From Rhodocyclaceae bacterium (GTDB lineage Bacteria > Pseudomonadota > Gammaproteobacteria > Burkholderiales > Rhodocyclaceae), in contig JAUXOM010000122.1 of the NCBI GenBank assembly GCA_030682175.1, positions 1 to 64,000 on the forward strand: 64,000 nt of DNA, read 5' to 3'. Numbering within the stretch: position 1 is the first letter of the stretch; each line of letters begins with the position of its first letter. The translations under genes and the position numbers were made by a program. This document shows, piece by piece, positions 1 to 8,900 of this stretch. The notes under the pieces are model-generated. The model did not search any database, had not been told where the DNA came from, and saw only the letters and a program-made list of their open reading frames with translations.

Positions 1-643
1 GCACGGCGGTTTCGGGAATCAACTGCATCAGGCCCTGGGCGTTCTTGTGCGAGACCGCCACCGGATTCAGGTTCGACTCGGTGCGGGCGATGGCCAGCGC
101 CAGCCGCGGATTGATGCCGTATTCAGGCGCCAGGCGCAGCAGCAACTCCGCCATCTGCCGTTGTTTTTCGGTGCCAAATTTGATGTCGCCGATGTCGCTA
201 ATGTCGCCGTGCGGATCAGGCGGCTTGGGTACCTCCATGCACGACGGGGGTTCGGTTGCTGCCGGCCCGACAAAGCGCAGCATCCGCACTGACGGGGCAT
301 GGCCCTGCGCAGCGGCGAGATGAAGAAAGAACGCCGCCAAGGCGTCGTCGCGCGGCATTCCCCGGCCATTGGCATACATCCAGCCCAGGCTGTACTGGGC
401 TTCCGCGTCGCCGGCCCGCGCGGCGTCGCAGTAAAGCTGGATTGCCCGGGCGGGGTCTTTGGCAACGCCTTCGCCGTGCTCGAAGGCACGGGCCTGCTCG
501 CGCAGCACGCGCAACTCATCCTCGCTACGCGGCTCCGCCGCAAAAGTCGGCGCTGGCGGGACGGCGCAAAACAGGAATAGCGCCACCGCAGGCCAAATCC
601 TGCCGCATTGAGATTTTCCGTCCGATCGTCCCATCGTTGCCAT
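1..643 (-). CDS. Lytic transglycosylase with Sel1-like repeats (3' end beyond window)
   Basis: Partial gene, 214 codons present, continuing past base 1. From the ATG at 643 the frame gives a hydrophobic signal sequence (WPAVALFLFCAVPPAPTFA, likely cleavage before AEP), then Sel1-like repeats (AIQLYCDAARAGDAEAQYSL, GWMYANGRGMPRDDALAAF) and the start of an SLT lysozyme-like domain (YGINPRLALAIARTESNLNP with the expected catalytic Glu in RTES, then GLMQLIPETA). The family cleaves peptidoglycan glycan strands in the periplasm. The C-region of the signal peptide is encoded by a copy of the dispersed 23-bp element. It follows prsT by 16 bases on the same strand, so it is probably the last gene of the prs operon. 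A second ATG at 634 is possible. The family is clear; the link to polysaccharide export is inferred from position. Confidence 0.85.
   Translation of the reverse strand, partial: MATMGRSDGKSQCGRIWPAVALFLFCAVPPAPTFAAEPRSEDELRVLREQARAFEHGEGVAKDPARAIQLYCDAARAGDAEAQYSLGWMYANGRGMPRDDALAAFFLHLAAAQGHAPSVRMLRFVGPAATEPPSCMEVPKPPDPHGDISDIGDIKFGTEKQRQMAELLLRLAPEYGINPRLALAIARTESNLNPVAVSHKNAQGLMQLIPETAV
543..565 (+). repeat. Dispersed 23-bp element, copy 1 (perfect)
   Basis: Perfect copy of the consensus; the AAAGTCGG end reads on the plus strand. It lies inside the minus-strand transglycosylase gene, where it encodes AVPPAPTF at the end of the signal peptide. Confidence 0.85.
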
Positions 644-659
644 GATGATTCCGCGAAAC

Positions 660-3431
660 CTACAAACCCTTTAATAGCTCAGAAACCTCTGTTTGGCCAG
701 GAAACTTGTCGCCAAGCTTGGCCAGCGTATCGAGTTCCTGTTTGGCCTCTGCCTTCTTGCCGGCCTTGAGCAGGCCCCTGGCGAGGTTGAGGCGAATCTC
801 CGCAGCCTGCGGCGCCAGGGCGACAGCCTTGCCCAGCAAGTCAAGTCCGCGCTCCACATTGCCTTTTTCGACAAGCAACACGCCCAGGGTGTCCATGATT
901 GCCGGTTGGTTGAGTGCCAGCTTGTTGGCCTGCTCGGCATATTCGACGGCCTTGGGGTCATTCATCCTGCCGAGCGACCAGGCGAGGTTGTTCAGCAAGG
1001 CAGGGTTGTTGGGCTGGATAACAAGCAAGGCGCGATATTGCGCCACGGCAGCAGGGTAATCCTTGCGCTTGTTGGCCGAGTCGGCGATGAACAGGCGGAA
1101 GCCGCCATCCTTGGGATTGGCCTTGATCCAGGCATCCGCGACCTGCTTGGCTTCGGCGACCTTGCCGTCGGCGATCAACACGGCATGCAGACGACCCGTG
1201 AGGTCCGCGGATGCCGCAACCTTCAAGCCGGCGCGGTAAGCCGCGGCAGCTAGCGGCCACGCCCGCTGCGCAACATGAATATCCCCTTCAAGCAGGTGCC
1301 CGGCGATTTCCCTGGGGTGGTTTTTCTGCATGTCGCGCGCCCGCGCCAGGGCTTCCGGCATGCGGCCGGCGTCGACATCGAGCATGATCATGGCACGGTG
1401 CATCGGCAGCGAGTCGGGCTGCAGTGCCAGGCCCTTGGTCAAGCTGCTGCGCGCGCCATCCTTGTTCTTCTCGGCGACCTGGATCTCGGCCATGCGCAAA
1501 TAGGGGTGCGGCGTGCCCGGCAGCAGTGCTGCCAGCTTGCCGTAGATCGCCAGCGCCTGATTGGTGTCGCCGGTCAATTGCATCACACGACCGGCGACAT
1601 CAAGAATCTCCGGCCTGTCGGGGAATCTGGCCATGGCCTCCTGAACTACGGTCAGCGCCTTCTTGTTGTCCTTGTTGCGCAGATAGTGCCCGGCCAGGGC
1701 AAGGCGCGGCGCGGGGTCATCGGGTACCGCGCTCACTGCCTTGGTCAATAGCCCGGCAACCTCCTCGACACTGGCGCCGCCTTGCGCCCGCAACTCGGCG
1801 ATGGCCAGCATCGCCTGCAAATTCTTCGGGTCCTTGGCCAGCACGGCCTCGAAGCGCTTCTGCGCCGCCTCGGGGTTTTTGTCGGCCAGATCGAGACGCG
1901 CAAGGCTGGTCGCGGCCGGCAGGAAGGTCGGCGCCAGTTCGAGCGCACGCTCGAAGCTCTTGCGCGCCCCCGTGACATCCCCCTTGCCCAGCAGGGCGCC
2001 ACCGCGGAGGTTATGGACAGCAGGGTTGTCCGGCTGTTTTTTCTCCAGGGCGGCAATGGCCGTTAACGCCTTGTCAAACTGCTTCTGTTGCAGGCTCGAA
2101 GCAATCAGCGCCATGTCCGCCATGCCGCCGCTGTCGGCGGCAGCAATATGCTCGAGTTCGTCGAAAGCCTGTTCTGTGCGCCCCGTCTGCATCTTGATCA
2201 ATGCCAGCGCCGTCTGCGTCCGCGTGTTATTCGGATCGGTTTTCGCGGCCTTGGTGAAATACTCGGCGGCGGTAGCCGCGTCACCACTCTGCATGTAAGC
2301 TTCGCCGGCGAGGGCAAGCCAGGCTGCTGCCGTATCCTTGCCCTGCAGAATCGGCTGTAACGCTACAAGTGCCTTGTCTGGCTGACCACTGCGCAGATGG
2401 GACCGCACCAGTACGCGCCTGGCGTAATCGAGACCCGGCGCGCGCTGCAGCGCCTTGGCCAGGTATTCCTGCGCCCGGAGGTCCGCGCGCTCCTCGTAGG
2501 CAATGATGCCGGCAAGCTGCAGGCCTTGCGGACTGTCGGGTTGTATCTTGAGCAAGGCATCGACTGCTGTTTTTGCCTCCGCAACATTCTTCTGGCCGTA
2601 GGCGACCAGTCCCTGCATGTAGAGCGTCAATGGCGCTTTCGCCGCAACCTTCTGCATCGACGCCAGTTGGCTGGCCGCAGCATCGACCTTGTTGGTACGC
2701 AGGGACATCGTGATTACCGCGGTGTGCGCCGACAGCAACCTGGGGTGTATTTCAAGCACCTTCTGGTAGGCGACAATGGCCTCGTCGTTCTTGCCCTCGG
2801 CACGCAGCAGGTCGGCCTTGAAGTGCCAGGCTTCGGCGTTCTGCGGTGCCTTGGCAAGAATCGCATCCACCATTTCCCTGGTACGTGGAAGGTCCTGCTC
2901 CATGGCCTTGAGTCTGGCCAGGCCCAGCAGTGCCGGAGCATAGTCGCCGTTGCTGGCTACCGCCTCCTCAAAGGCGCCGCGCGCAGCATCGAATTTGCCC
3001 TGCATGGCGAGGCTCTGCCCGATCGTGGTCCTTAAATCGGCTCTTGCTTCGGCCGAGGCGAGCGTCACATTGCCCAGTTCATCAATCAACTTTTTGAACT
3101 GCCCCTGGGCCAGCATCGTCCGGGCAAGCACCGGTGTTATCTGTTCCGTGGAAAACTTGAGCTCGATCGCCTTGCGCAGCTCGATTTCGGCGGCGACCGG
3201 ATCGCCCGCATCCAGCAGCGTTCGACCCAGCAGAAAGCGCGCCTCTGCCGAATCCGGCGCTTTGGCCAGGACATTCTTGAGTTGAATGGTCGCCGCGGCG
3301 TGATCGTTCTTTTCGAGATAACTCTTGGCCGATGCCAGCATTTCCGGTGTGCCCTTGCCACATCCGGCGGCCAGCAGAAGCGCCGCCAGAATGGCGACGC
3401 GGGCAGAGCGTGTGCGAATCGGTGTAGTCAT
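660..3431 (-). CDS. prsT: PrsT: XrtA/PEP-CTERM system TPR-repeat lipoprotein
   Basis: 923-residue protein with a lipoprotein signal (ILAALLLAAGC, lipobox LAAGC), followed by tandem TPR repeats along the whole length (for example KNDHAAATIQLKNVLAKAPD, DSAEARFLLGRTLLDAGDP, NPALLNNLAWSLGRMNDPKA). Length and architecture match the PrsT family (TIGR02917 as I recall), which co-occurs with prsR, prsK and exosortase A. It probably acts as an envelope scaffold for export or assembly of PEP-CTERM proteins and polysaccharide; the biochemical role is not established. It is transcribed with prsR and prsK, but a 100-base gap containing an inverted repeat separates it from prsR, so its expression may be uncoupled. 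The start at 3431 fits the signal peptide. Confidence 0.93.
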   Translation of the reverse strand: MTTPIRTRSARVAILAALLLAAGCGKGTPEMLASAKSYLEKNDHAAATIQLKNVLAKAPDSAEARFLLGRTLLDAGDPVAAEIELRKAIELKFSTEQITPVLARTMLAQGQFKKLIDELGNVTLASAEARADLRTTIGQSLAMQGKFDAARGAFEEAVASNGDYAPALLGLARLKAMEQDLPRTREMVDAILAKAPQNAEAWHFKADLLRAEGKNDEAIVAYQKVLEIHPRLLSAHTAVITMSLRTNKVDAAASQLASMQKVAAKAPLTLYMQGLVAYGQKNVAEAKTAVDALLKIQPDSPQGLQLAGIIAYEERADLRAQEYLAKALQRAPGLDYARRVLVRSHLRSGQPDKALVALQPILQGKDTAAAWLALAGEAYMQSGDAATAAEYFTKAAKTDPNNTRTQTALALIKMQTGRTEQAFDELEHIAAADSGGMADMALIASSLQQKQFDKALTAIAALEKKQPDNPAVHNLRGGALLGKGDVTGARKSFERALELAPTFLPAATSLARLDLADKNPEAAQKRFEAVLAKDPKNLQAMLAIAELRAQGGASVEEVAGLLTKAVSAVPDDPAPRLALAGHYLRNKDNKKALTVVQEAMARFPDRPEILDVAGRVMQLTGDTNQALAIYGKLAALLPGTPHPYLRMAEIQVAEKNKDGARSSLTKGLALQPDSLPMHRAMIMLDVDAGRMPEALARARDMQKNHPREIAGHLLEGDIHVAQRAWPLAAAAYRAGLKVAASADLTGRLHAVLIADGKVAEAKQVADAWIKANPKDGGFRLFIADSANKRKDYPAAVAQYRALLVIQPNNPALLNNLAWSLGRMNDPKAVEYAEQANKLALNQPAIMDTLGVLLVEKGNVERGLDLLGKAVALAPQAAEIRLNLARGLLKAGKKAEAKQELDTLAKLGDKFPGQTEVSELLKGL

Positions 3432-3472
3432 ATGCGGTATGCGTTCTCGCTAAGATAATGAAGAAACATAAC

Positions 3473-3508
3473 CACCCAAGCCGGCTGTGACCGGAAGTTA
3501 TTTGGGTG
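3473..3508. promoter_or_regulatory. Inverted repeat between prsR and prsT
   Basis: CACCCAA at 3473-3479 pairs perfectly with TTGGGTG at 3502-3508 and encloses a smaller CCGG/CCGG pair. A second short repeat, ATGGC/GCCAT, lies at 3513-3530. There is no T-run, so this is not a classical terminator; it could be an attenuating or RNA-processing hairpin, or an operator for prsT. Confidence 0.35.
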
Positions 3509-3531
3509 AGCTATGGCCAATGTAAGCCATG

Positions 3532-4911
3532 TCAGGCTTTGAGCCCCAGTCGGTGCATCAGATCATACAGAGTCGGCCGGCTGACACCCAGCATCTCGGC
3601 GGCACGCACGACATTGCCGTTGCTGCGCCCCAGGGCGGTCACCACTGCATTGCGTTCGGCATCCTCACGCATTTTACGCAGATCGATCGACCCTTCGCCG
3701 GCTTCGATATCGACAGCGGCATCGTCGGGCACATCAATCCCGATATCCTGAGCCGTCAAATGATTGCCGTCAGCCATGATCGTCGCTCGCTTGATACAGT
3801 TCTCGAGCTCCCGCACATTACCCGGCCAAGGGTGTTTCTCGATGACGCGGATGGCTTCCTCGCCAAGCATCAGGCCGCCACGATTCTGCTCCTTGGCAAA
3901 GCGCCGCACGAAAGCATGGGCCAGCAATGCCGCATCACCGACACGGCTCCGCAACGGCGGAATATTGATCTCGATTTCCGCCAGGCGATAGTAAAGATCC
4001 TCGCGGAAGCGCCTTTCCTTGATCAGCGCCTTGAGGTCCTGATGGGTAGCGCAGATGATGCGTACATCGATCGGTATTTCCTGACGCCCACCGACATGCT
4101 CAATCACCCGCTCCTGCAGGAAACGCAGCAACTTGGCCTGGAGAGATAGCGGCAGGTCGCCGATTTCGTCGAGCATCAGCGTGCCGCGATTGGCCGTTTC
4201 GATCTTGCCCGGTGTCGTCTTCGCCGCTCCGGAGAACGCCCCCTTCTCGTAGCCGAACAACTCGCTCTCAAGCAGATTCTCCGGAATGGCCGCACAATTG
4301 ATGGCGACAAAACGGCTGGCGGCGCGCGGCGATGCATTATGCAAACCCCGCGCCAGAATCTCCTTGCCGGTACCGCTTTCGCCGAGGAGGAGAACGGTGA
4401 CATTGGTGCTCGCCACTTTCTCGATCGTCCTGCAGATCTGCAGCATGTCAGGGTCGCGAGTGATCAGGTCACCCAGGGCATCGGGTTGATGCATCGATTG
4501 CAGGCGGCGATTCTCCTGCTGCAGGTCGTAGAGGCGGAAAGCCCGGTCAATTGTCAGTGCCAGGATCTCCGGCTCGAATGGCTTGGTAAAGAAGTCATAA
4601 GCCCCCAATGCAATCGCCCGCAATGCATTGGCCTGATCGTTCTGTCCGGTCAGCACGATAACCTTGGTATCCGGCTCCAGGGCGAGGATCTGCTCCAGCA
4701 ATTTGAAACCCTCGGAAACCGAGTCGGCATCCGGCGGCAGGCCCAGGTCCATGGTCACGACGGCCGGGCTGTGATGCCGCAGCTGCGCCAGCGCGCTTTC
4801 GCGGTCATCGGCAACGATCGCATCGTACTGATCGAAGGACCAGCGGATCTGCTTCTGCAGCGCCGGATCGTCCTCGACGATCAGCAGGGCGCGTGGCTTG
4901 GCAATTGTCAT
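3532..4911 (-). CDS. prsR: PrsR: sigma-54-dependent response regulator
   Basis: 459 residues in three parts. The N-terminal receiver has acidic residues near the start (IVEDD) and phospho-acceptor Asp55 (TMDLGLP). The AAA+ sigma-54 interaction domain has Walker A GESGTGKE at 177-184 and GAFSGA at 224-229, a tolerated form of the GAFTGA loop that contacts sigma-54. The C-terminal Fis-type helix-turn-helix contains NVVRAAEMLGVSRPTLYDLM. This is the response regulator partner of PrsK; the family (TIGR02915 as recalled) activates sigma-54 promoters of PEP-CTERM and polysaccharide genes. The ATG at 4911 overlaps the prsK stop by four bases, indicating translational coupling. I found no well-spaced -24/-12 element in the main divergent intergenic region, so its targets may be elsewhere. 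Confidence 0.95.
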   Translation of the reverse strand: MTIAKPRALLIVEDDPALQKQIRWSFDQYDAIVADDRESALAQLRHHSPAVVTMDLGLPPDADSVSEGFKLLEQILALEPDTKVIVLTGQNDQANALRAIALGAYDFFTKPFEPEILALTIDRAFRLYDLQQENRRLQSMHQPDALGDLITRDPDMLQICRTIEKVASTNVTVLLLGESGTGKEILARGLHNASPRAASRFVAINCAAIPENLLESELFGYEKGAFSGAAKTTPGKIETANRGTLMLDEIGDLPLSLQAKLLRFLQERVIEHVGGRQEIPIDVRIICATHQDLKALIKERRFREDLYYRLAEIEINIPPLRSRVGDAALLAHAFVRRFAKEQNRGGLMLGEEAIRVIEKHPWPGNVRELENCIKRATIMADGNHLTAQDIGIDVPDDAAVDIEAGEGSIDLRKMREDAERNAVVTALGRSNGNVVRAAEMLGVSRPTLYDLMHRLGLKA

Positions 4912-7022
4912 GTCAGCTCCATTTGCTGCAGGTCAGACCCCTGGCGCACGTCGATCAGCGGCAGGCTGACGCGGAAACGTGTCCCCACTCTTTCCGTACT
5001 CTCCACTTTTATGTCTCCTCCGAGTTCGCGGATGTATTGATAGCTCTCGTAGGCGCCAATGCCCATTCCCGCCTGCTTGGTGGTCTGGAACGGCTTGAAC
5101 AGCCGGTCGCGAATGAATTCGGCGGACATGCCTTGTCCGGTATCGCCCACCTCCACCAGCGCCATGCCCTTGTCGCGGTCAACGGTAATCCATACTTTAC
5201 CGTCGGGCGCAGTGGCATCAAGCGCATTTTGCACCAGATGGCCAATCACGCGCTCGATCCGTTCTTCCTGGCCACGCGTGACGAGTGGCTCGCGCACTTC
5301 GACCGCAAGCACTGGCTCTTGCGCCGATTTTGCTGCCTGAATCCGGCCGACTACGGCAGCGAGGTTGGTTCCATAGCTGCCATCGGCTGGCGTCACGCCC
5401 TCGCGCAATTGCAACATCAGCTGCTTCATCCGTTCCACCGAATGGCGAACGGTCAGCAGCATGTCACGCTGAAACTCCGCATTGTCGGCATGGCGTTCGG
5501 CATTCTTCACCATCAGCGATAGTTGCGTGACAATGTTCTTGAGATCATGCACGACAAAAGCCGACATCCGATTGAACGACTCGAATTTGCGCGCCTCGAG
5601 CAGCGCCTCGGTCGCCTGCATCTGGGCAAGGTAACTCGCCGCCTGACTGCCTGCGGTGCGCAGCAAATCATTGATCTCCCAATTCACGTCGATCTTGGTA
5701 CGCGATGTCGTCAGCACGACAAACCCAACCATTTCCGTTGCCGTCGACAGCGGCACGACCAACCAGGCATTCGGCAGATCCCTCAACCAGGATGGCAACT
5801 CCAGTCCCTGGTAACGACCAGGGAGATGGCGATACTCCTCAAGATTAAGTACCCAGCCGCTGTCTTGCAGAAAATTGGCCAGCGAGCCTGCTGCGTTCTC
5901 TGAAGCCACGCACACCGGCAGATTCCAGCGAGCACTCTGGCTGAGCTTGCCGCCAGGGAAGTCGCGCAGCCAGAGTGTGCCTGCCGGGCTTTCCACCATA
6001 TCGGCAAGCCCGCGAATCACGCGTCGCCCGACCGGCTGGGCGGCATCTTCGGCAGACAATGCCTTGGTGAATTTGAGCCACTCCTCCCGGTAATCGTAGC
6101 GGTAACGGAAGAAATTCTTGCCGATGAGGACACGCAACTTGGCCCGCGTCGTCCCCGAAAACACCATCAGCAGCAACAAGACCAGGGCAACGAACAGCAA
6201 ACCCAATTGCAGCGCCCCACCCCAGCTGCCTCCCAGGTAGCGGACGTAATACCCCGCAGCTGAAACTGCCAGCAGATAGAGGCCCGCGGCAAACAGCGTG
6301 GTGGTATGAAAAGCAGCGCTTTGCGACAGCGAGACTGCGAGCTTGCGGGTTTGTGCGCGGACGATTGACAGAACGATCAGCGGTAGCACCAGCGCATAGG
6401 CGAAGCCGCGCACCGCGAATGCCTCCGCGTCCACATGATTGAAAAGTATGGTGTTCGAATGAAAATAGAAATCGAAGGCAAACGTCGCCCCGATGGCGAT
6501 GCCAATTGGCTTCAGGTTCCAGCGCGAATCGACATTGGCATTGCGAAACAACTGTTCAAGCAGCACCAGCCCAAATATGGCCATGCCCAGAAAGACGAAT
6601 TGATTCGCTCTGGCGAGTTGCGGCAGGAGGGGCGGCGATCCTTCCACCGGGACCGACAAAGCCAGCGCGCATGCAACAATAACTGTAGCCGCTGCAGCTA
6701 GCCAGCGAATGCTGTTTTGTGCCCGCCCCCACGCCGCGTCAAGCAGCACCAGCATGAATGCGTACCAGGACGCATAGCGAAGAATGTCGAAAAGCTGCTG
6801 GATTTCGCGCAGGGTTCCTGAGGCGGTGGCCGCGAACAGCAAGCCGCTCAATCCCCAGATGCTGGTGGCAAATGCCGCGACCGCCAACGCCTTGCCGGTC
6901 CGATCGCCGCCCCCCGTATGCTGCTGATAGACCTGGTGAGCCGCCAGAATCAGATAACAGAACCCGGCCAGGCCGTGGCTCCACAGGACGATGGCAAGGA
7001 TGGTCGGGGTGTCGTAGCTCAT
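4908..7022 (-). CDS. prsK: PrsK: membrane histidine kinase of the XrtA system
   Basis: 704 residues. The N-terminal ~300 residues are a polytopic membrane module of about eight hydrophobic segments. A GAF-like region (about 315-465) follows, then a phospho-acceptor helix with His492 in the sequence AFVVHDLKNIVTQLSL, and a C-terminal HATPase domain (HLVQNALDATAPDGKV as N box, VGDTGQGMSAEFIRDRLF as G1/F box, MGIGAYESYQYIRELGGDI as G2). This is the PrsK family (TIGR02916 as recalled), cognate to PrsR encoded immediately downstream with a 4-base overlap. The multi-span sensor suggests detection of an envelope or membrane signal. The gene begins 3 bases after the patatin gene stop, so it belongs to the same transcript. 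Confidence 0.95.
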   Translation of the reverse strand: MSYDTPTILAIVLWSHGLAGFCYLILAAHQVYQQHTGGGDRTGKALAVAAFATSIWGLSGLLFAATASGTLREIQQLFDILRYASWYAFMLVLLDAAWGRAQNSIRWLAAAATVIVACALALSVPVEGSPPLLPQLARANQFVFLGMAIFGLVLLEQLFRNANVDSRWNLKPIGIAIGATFAFDFYFHSNTILFNHVDAEAFAVRGFAYALVLPLIVLSIVRAQTRKLAVSLSQSAAFHTTTLFAAGLYLLAVSAAGYYVRYLGGSWGGALQLGLLFVALVLLLLMVFSGTTRAKLRVLIGKNFFRYRYDYREEWLKFTKALSAEDAAQPVGRRVIRGLADMVESPAGTLWLRDFPGGKLSQSARWNLPVCVASENAAGSLANFLQDSGWVLNLEEYRHLPGRYQGLELPSWLRDLPNAWLVVPLSTATEMVGFVVLTTSRTKIDVNWEINDLLRTAGSQAASYLAQMQATEALLEARKFESFNRMSAFVVHDLKNIVTQLSLMVKNAERHADNAEFQRDMLLTVRHSVERMKQLMLQLREGVTPADGSYGTNLAAVVGRIQAAKSAQEPVLAVEVREPLVTRGQEERIERVIGHLVQNALDATAPDGKVWITVDRDKGMALVEVGDTGQGMSAEFIRDRLFKPFQTTKQAGMGIGAYESYQYIRELGGDIKVESTERVGTRFRVSLPLIDVRQGSDLQQMELT

Positions 7023-7025
7023 TGA

Positions 7026-8900
7026 TCAGGCCGTCAGATTATGCCGCCAGGCTGTGGCAAGACCTGCGCGATTACGGAACTGCGGGTGTCGCCGCAGCCA
7101 ATCCCGGATCTGCGGAACACTGTAACGATAACCGACCTCAACGATGTCGCGCATGCTGCTCCAATCCAGGAAGTCATAGCCGCCAAGCGGTGGATTCAGA
7201 TAAAGATCGGCCAGCTTGCGCGCACTGTCAACCTCCTTGCGACTCGCCAGGGTGGTCACCTGCAGGATGACCCGCGAAACGGTCGGTGCCTCAATCGATT
7301 GGCGCCCCGGCAGCAAGCGGCTTTTGATGTACTCCATGCCACTGGGTATTATCTTGTGCTCGGCCCCGTGTTCTTTTTCAACTGCCAGATCTACCGCAAT
7401 GATCGGTCCGCGCATCTTGTCACGCATCACGTCTACCGGGAGATTGTTGAGAATCCCCCCGTCGATGAGCAGGTGTCCGTCCTCCAGTGTCGGCGGGAGA
7501 ATCGCCGGCAGGGAGACGCTGGCGCGAATGGCTCGCCACAGCGGGCCGCGCTCATGCACGCGGACACGATTCGCCGACAAATCACTGGAAATGGCGAAAA
7601 ATGGCAGCCACAAATCCTCGATATCCATCGGCAAGTGCGTCTGCAATATTTGGTTGAGATGTTCGCCGCGAACCAGTGAAATGATTGGAATGGTGTAGTC
7701 ACCGAGAGGGTCATCGCGCGAAAAGGCCAACCGCTGCTCTTCAAGAATTTGCTGGTCATCGAGTCCCCGCGCCAGACCAGTGGCCGCCAGGGCGCCAAAA
7801 CTGGCGCCGCCGACCGCATCTACCGTTATGCCGCTCTCGTGGAGCGCCCTGATTGCGCCAAGGTGTGCAAACCCCCGCGCTCCGCCCCCGGCCAGCACCA
7901 GGGATAGCGCATTGTTGGAGAGAAATCGTGCAATACGCGTGGTGCTCACATCATCGGTGGCGCGAACATGATAGTGTTGCCTCAATTGCCGCAATGCGAG
8001 CCAGTCACGTGTCTGCGCGGGCTGGGCGTGATGGGCGTGGATCAACACCAATTCGATTTCAGCGTAAGAACGGTTGGCGCCTGGCGCACCGAAAAGCCAC
8101 CGCTCCAATTCCGTTAGTGCCGGCCCCATGCTGGCATCGGCTATCAAGACGATTCGATCAGCATAGCCATAACAGGTACGCGACCAGGCACTGGGCATCC
8201 GGTCCGCTTCCAGCAGGACAAAGTCGTGGCTGCGCTCGCATTCATCGAGCAGGCGACCGTACTCCTCTTCCTCGCCAGCCTCCAGGCGCCTGGCCGCGGA
8301 GCGGGAATCGAGATGCAGAACGGAACCGAATTGCAGCAGGGCCTGCCGCAATTGAGGAATGAAAACCTCTATGTCCGCACTGTGGTGCAATGGGACCAAC
8401 ATCACCGTTCGCGTGCCGCGATGATGCAAGACACGCTCTTGTGCTCCCGTCAGGCGCGCAATGATCATCTGCGCGACGTTGTAAAAAACCTCGGGCTGGC
8501 TTGCCACCAGTGCATCAATGTCGCTGCGATCCAGCACACCGAGCATGGTGTCGCGAACCGCGACAATCGTCGCCGCACGCCCAGACCCCGTGAACAGGGC
8601 CATTTCACCAACGGCATCCCCCGGTTGGGGGTGGGCGACCACGCGCTCGCTGCCATCCGTCATCGTTACCCGAACTTGCAAGCGGCCGGAAAGCACGATG
8701 TGCATGCTGGTACCCTCTTCGCCCTGACGGTACAAGGTATCGCCCACCCTGAGTCGCGCCAGACCGATTCTTGCCAGCAGGGTCTGCAGTACCTGATCAT
8801 CGAGGTCACCACAGAAACGGACAAGCGCTCCTTCGAGGATATCTGCGTAAGCTTTCAGGTGCTGGATATCCTCGCCGGGGGAGAATCGCTCCGGGATCAT
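7026..8900 (-). CDS. Cyclic-nucleotide-binding domain plus patatin-like phospholipase
   Basis: 624 residues. An N-terminal cNMP-binding/CRP-like domain (about 25-150; GVLDRSD and PGDAVGEMALFTGSGRAA resemble the phosphate-binding cassette) is followed by a middle region and a C-terminal patatin domain. The patatin signatures are complete: oxyanion loop GGGARG (338-343), nucleophile Ser367 in GASFG, and Asp480 in the DGG motif (LIDGGILNNLP). The layout resembles the bacterial NTE/RssA group of acyl hydrolases, so a membrane lipid hydrolase gated by a cyclic nucleotide is plausible. It overlaps the upstream cyclase-like gene by four bases and abuts prsK, so sensor, hydrolase and kinase are co-produced. 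Substrate and ligand are unknown. Confidence 0.85.
   Translation of the reverse strand: MIPERFSPGEDIQHLKAYADILEGALVRFCGDLDDQVLQTLLARIGLARLRVGDTLYRQGEEGTSMHIVLSGRLQVRVTMTDGSERVVAHPQPGDAVGEMALFTGSGRAATIVAVRDTMLGVLDRSDIDALVASQPEVFYNVAQMIIARLTGAQERVLHHRGTRTVMLVPLHHSADIEVFIPQLRQALLQFGSVLHLDSRSAARRLEAGEEEEYGRLLDECERSHDFVLLEADRMPSAWSRTCYGYADRIVLIADASMGPALTELERWLFGAPGANRSYAEIELVLIHAHHAQPAQTRDWLALRQLRQHYHVRATDDVSTTRIARFLSNNALSLVLAGGGARGFAHLGAIRALHESGITVDAVGGASFGALAATGLARGLDDQQILEEQRLAFSRDDPLGDYTIPIISLVRGEHLNQILQTHLPMDIEDLWLPFFAISSDLSANRVRVHERGPLWRAIRASVSLPAILPPTLEDGHLLIDGGILNNLPVDVMRDKMRGPIIAVDLAVEKEHGAEHKIIPSGMEYIKSRLLPGRQSIEAPTVSRVILQVTTLASRKEVDSARKLADLYLNPPLGGYDFLDWSSMRDIVEVGYRYSVPQIRDWLRRHPQFRNRAGLATAWRHNLTA

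Noticed and set aside
4930-4942. GGTCAGACCC-type motif in prsK, similar to 32309-32320
   Set aside because: A single short match; within prsK it encodes an unremarkable C terminus.
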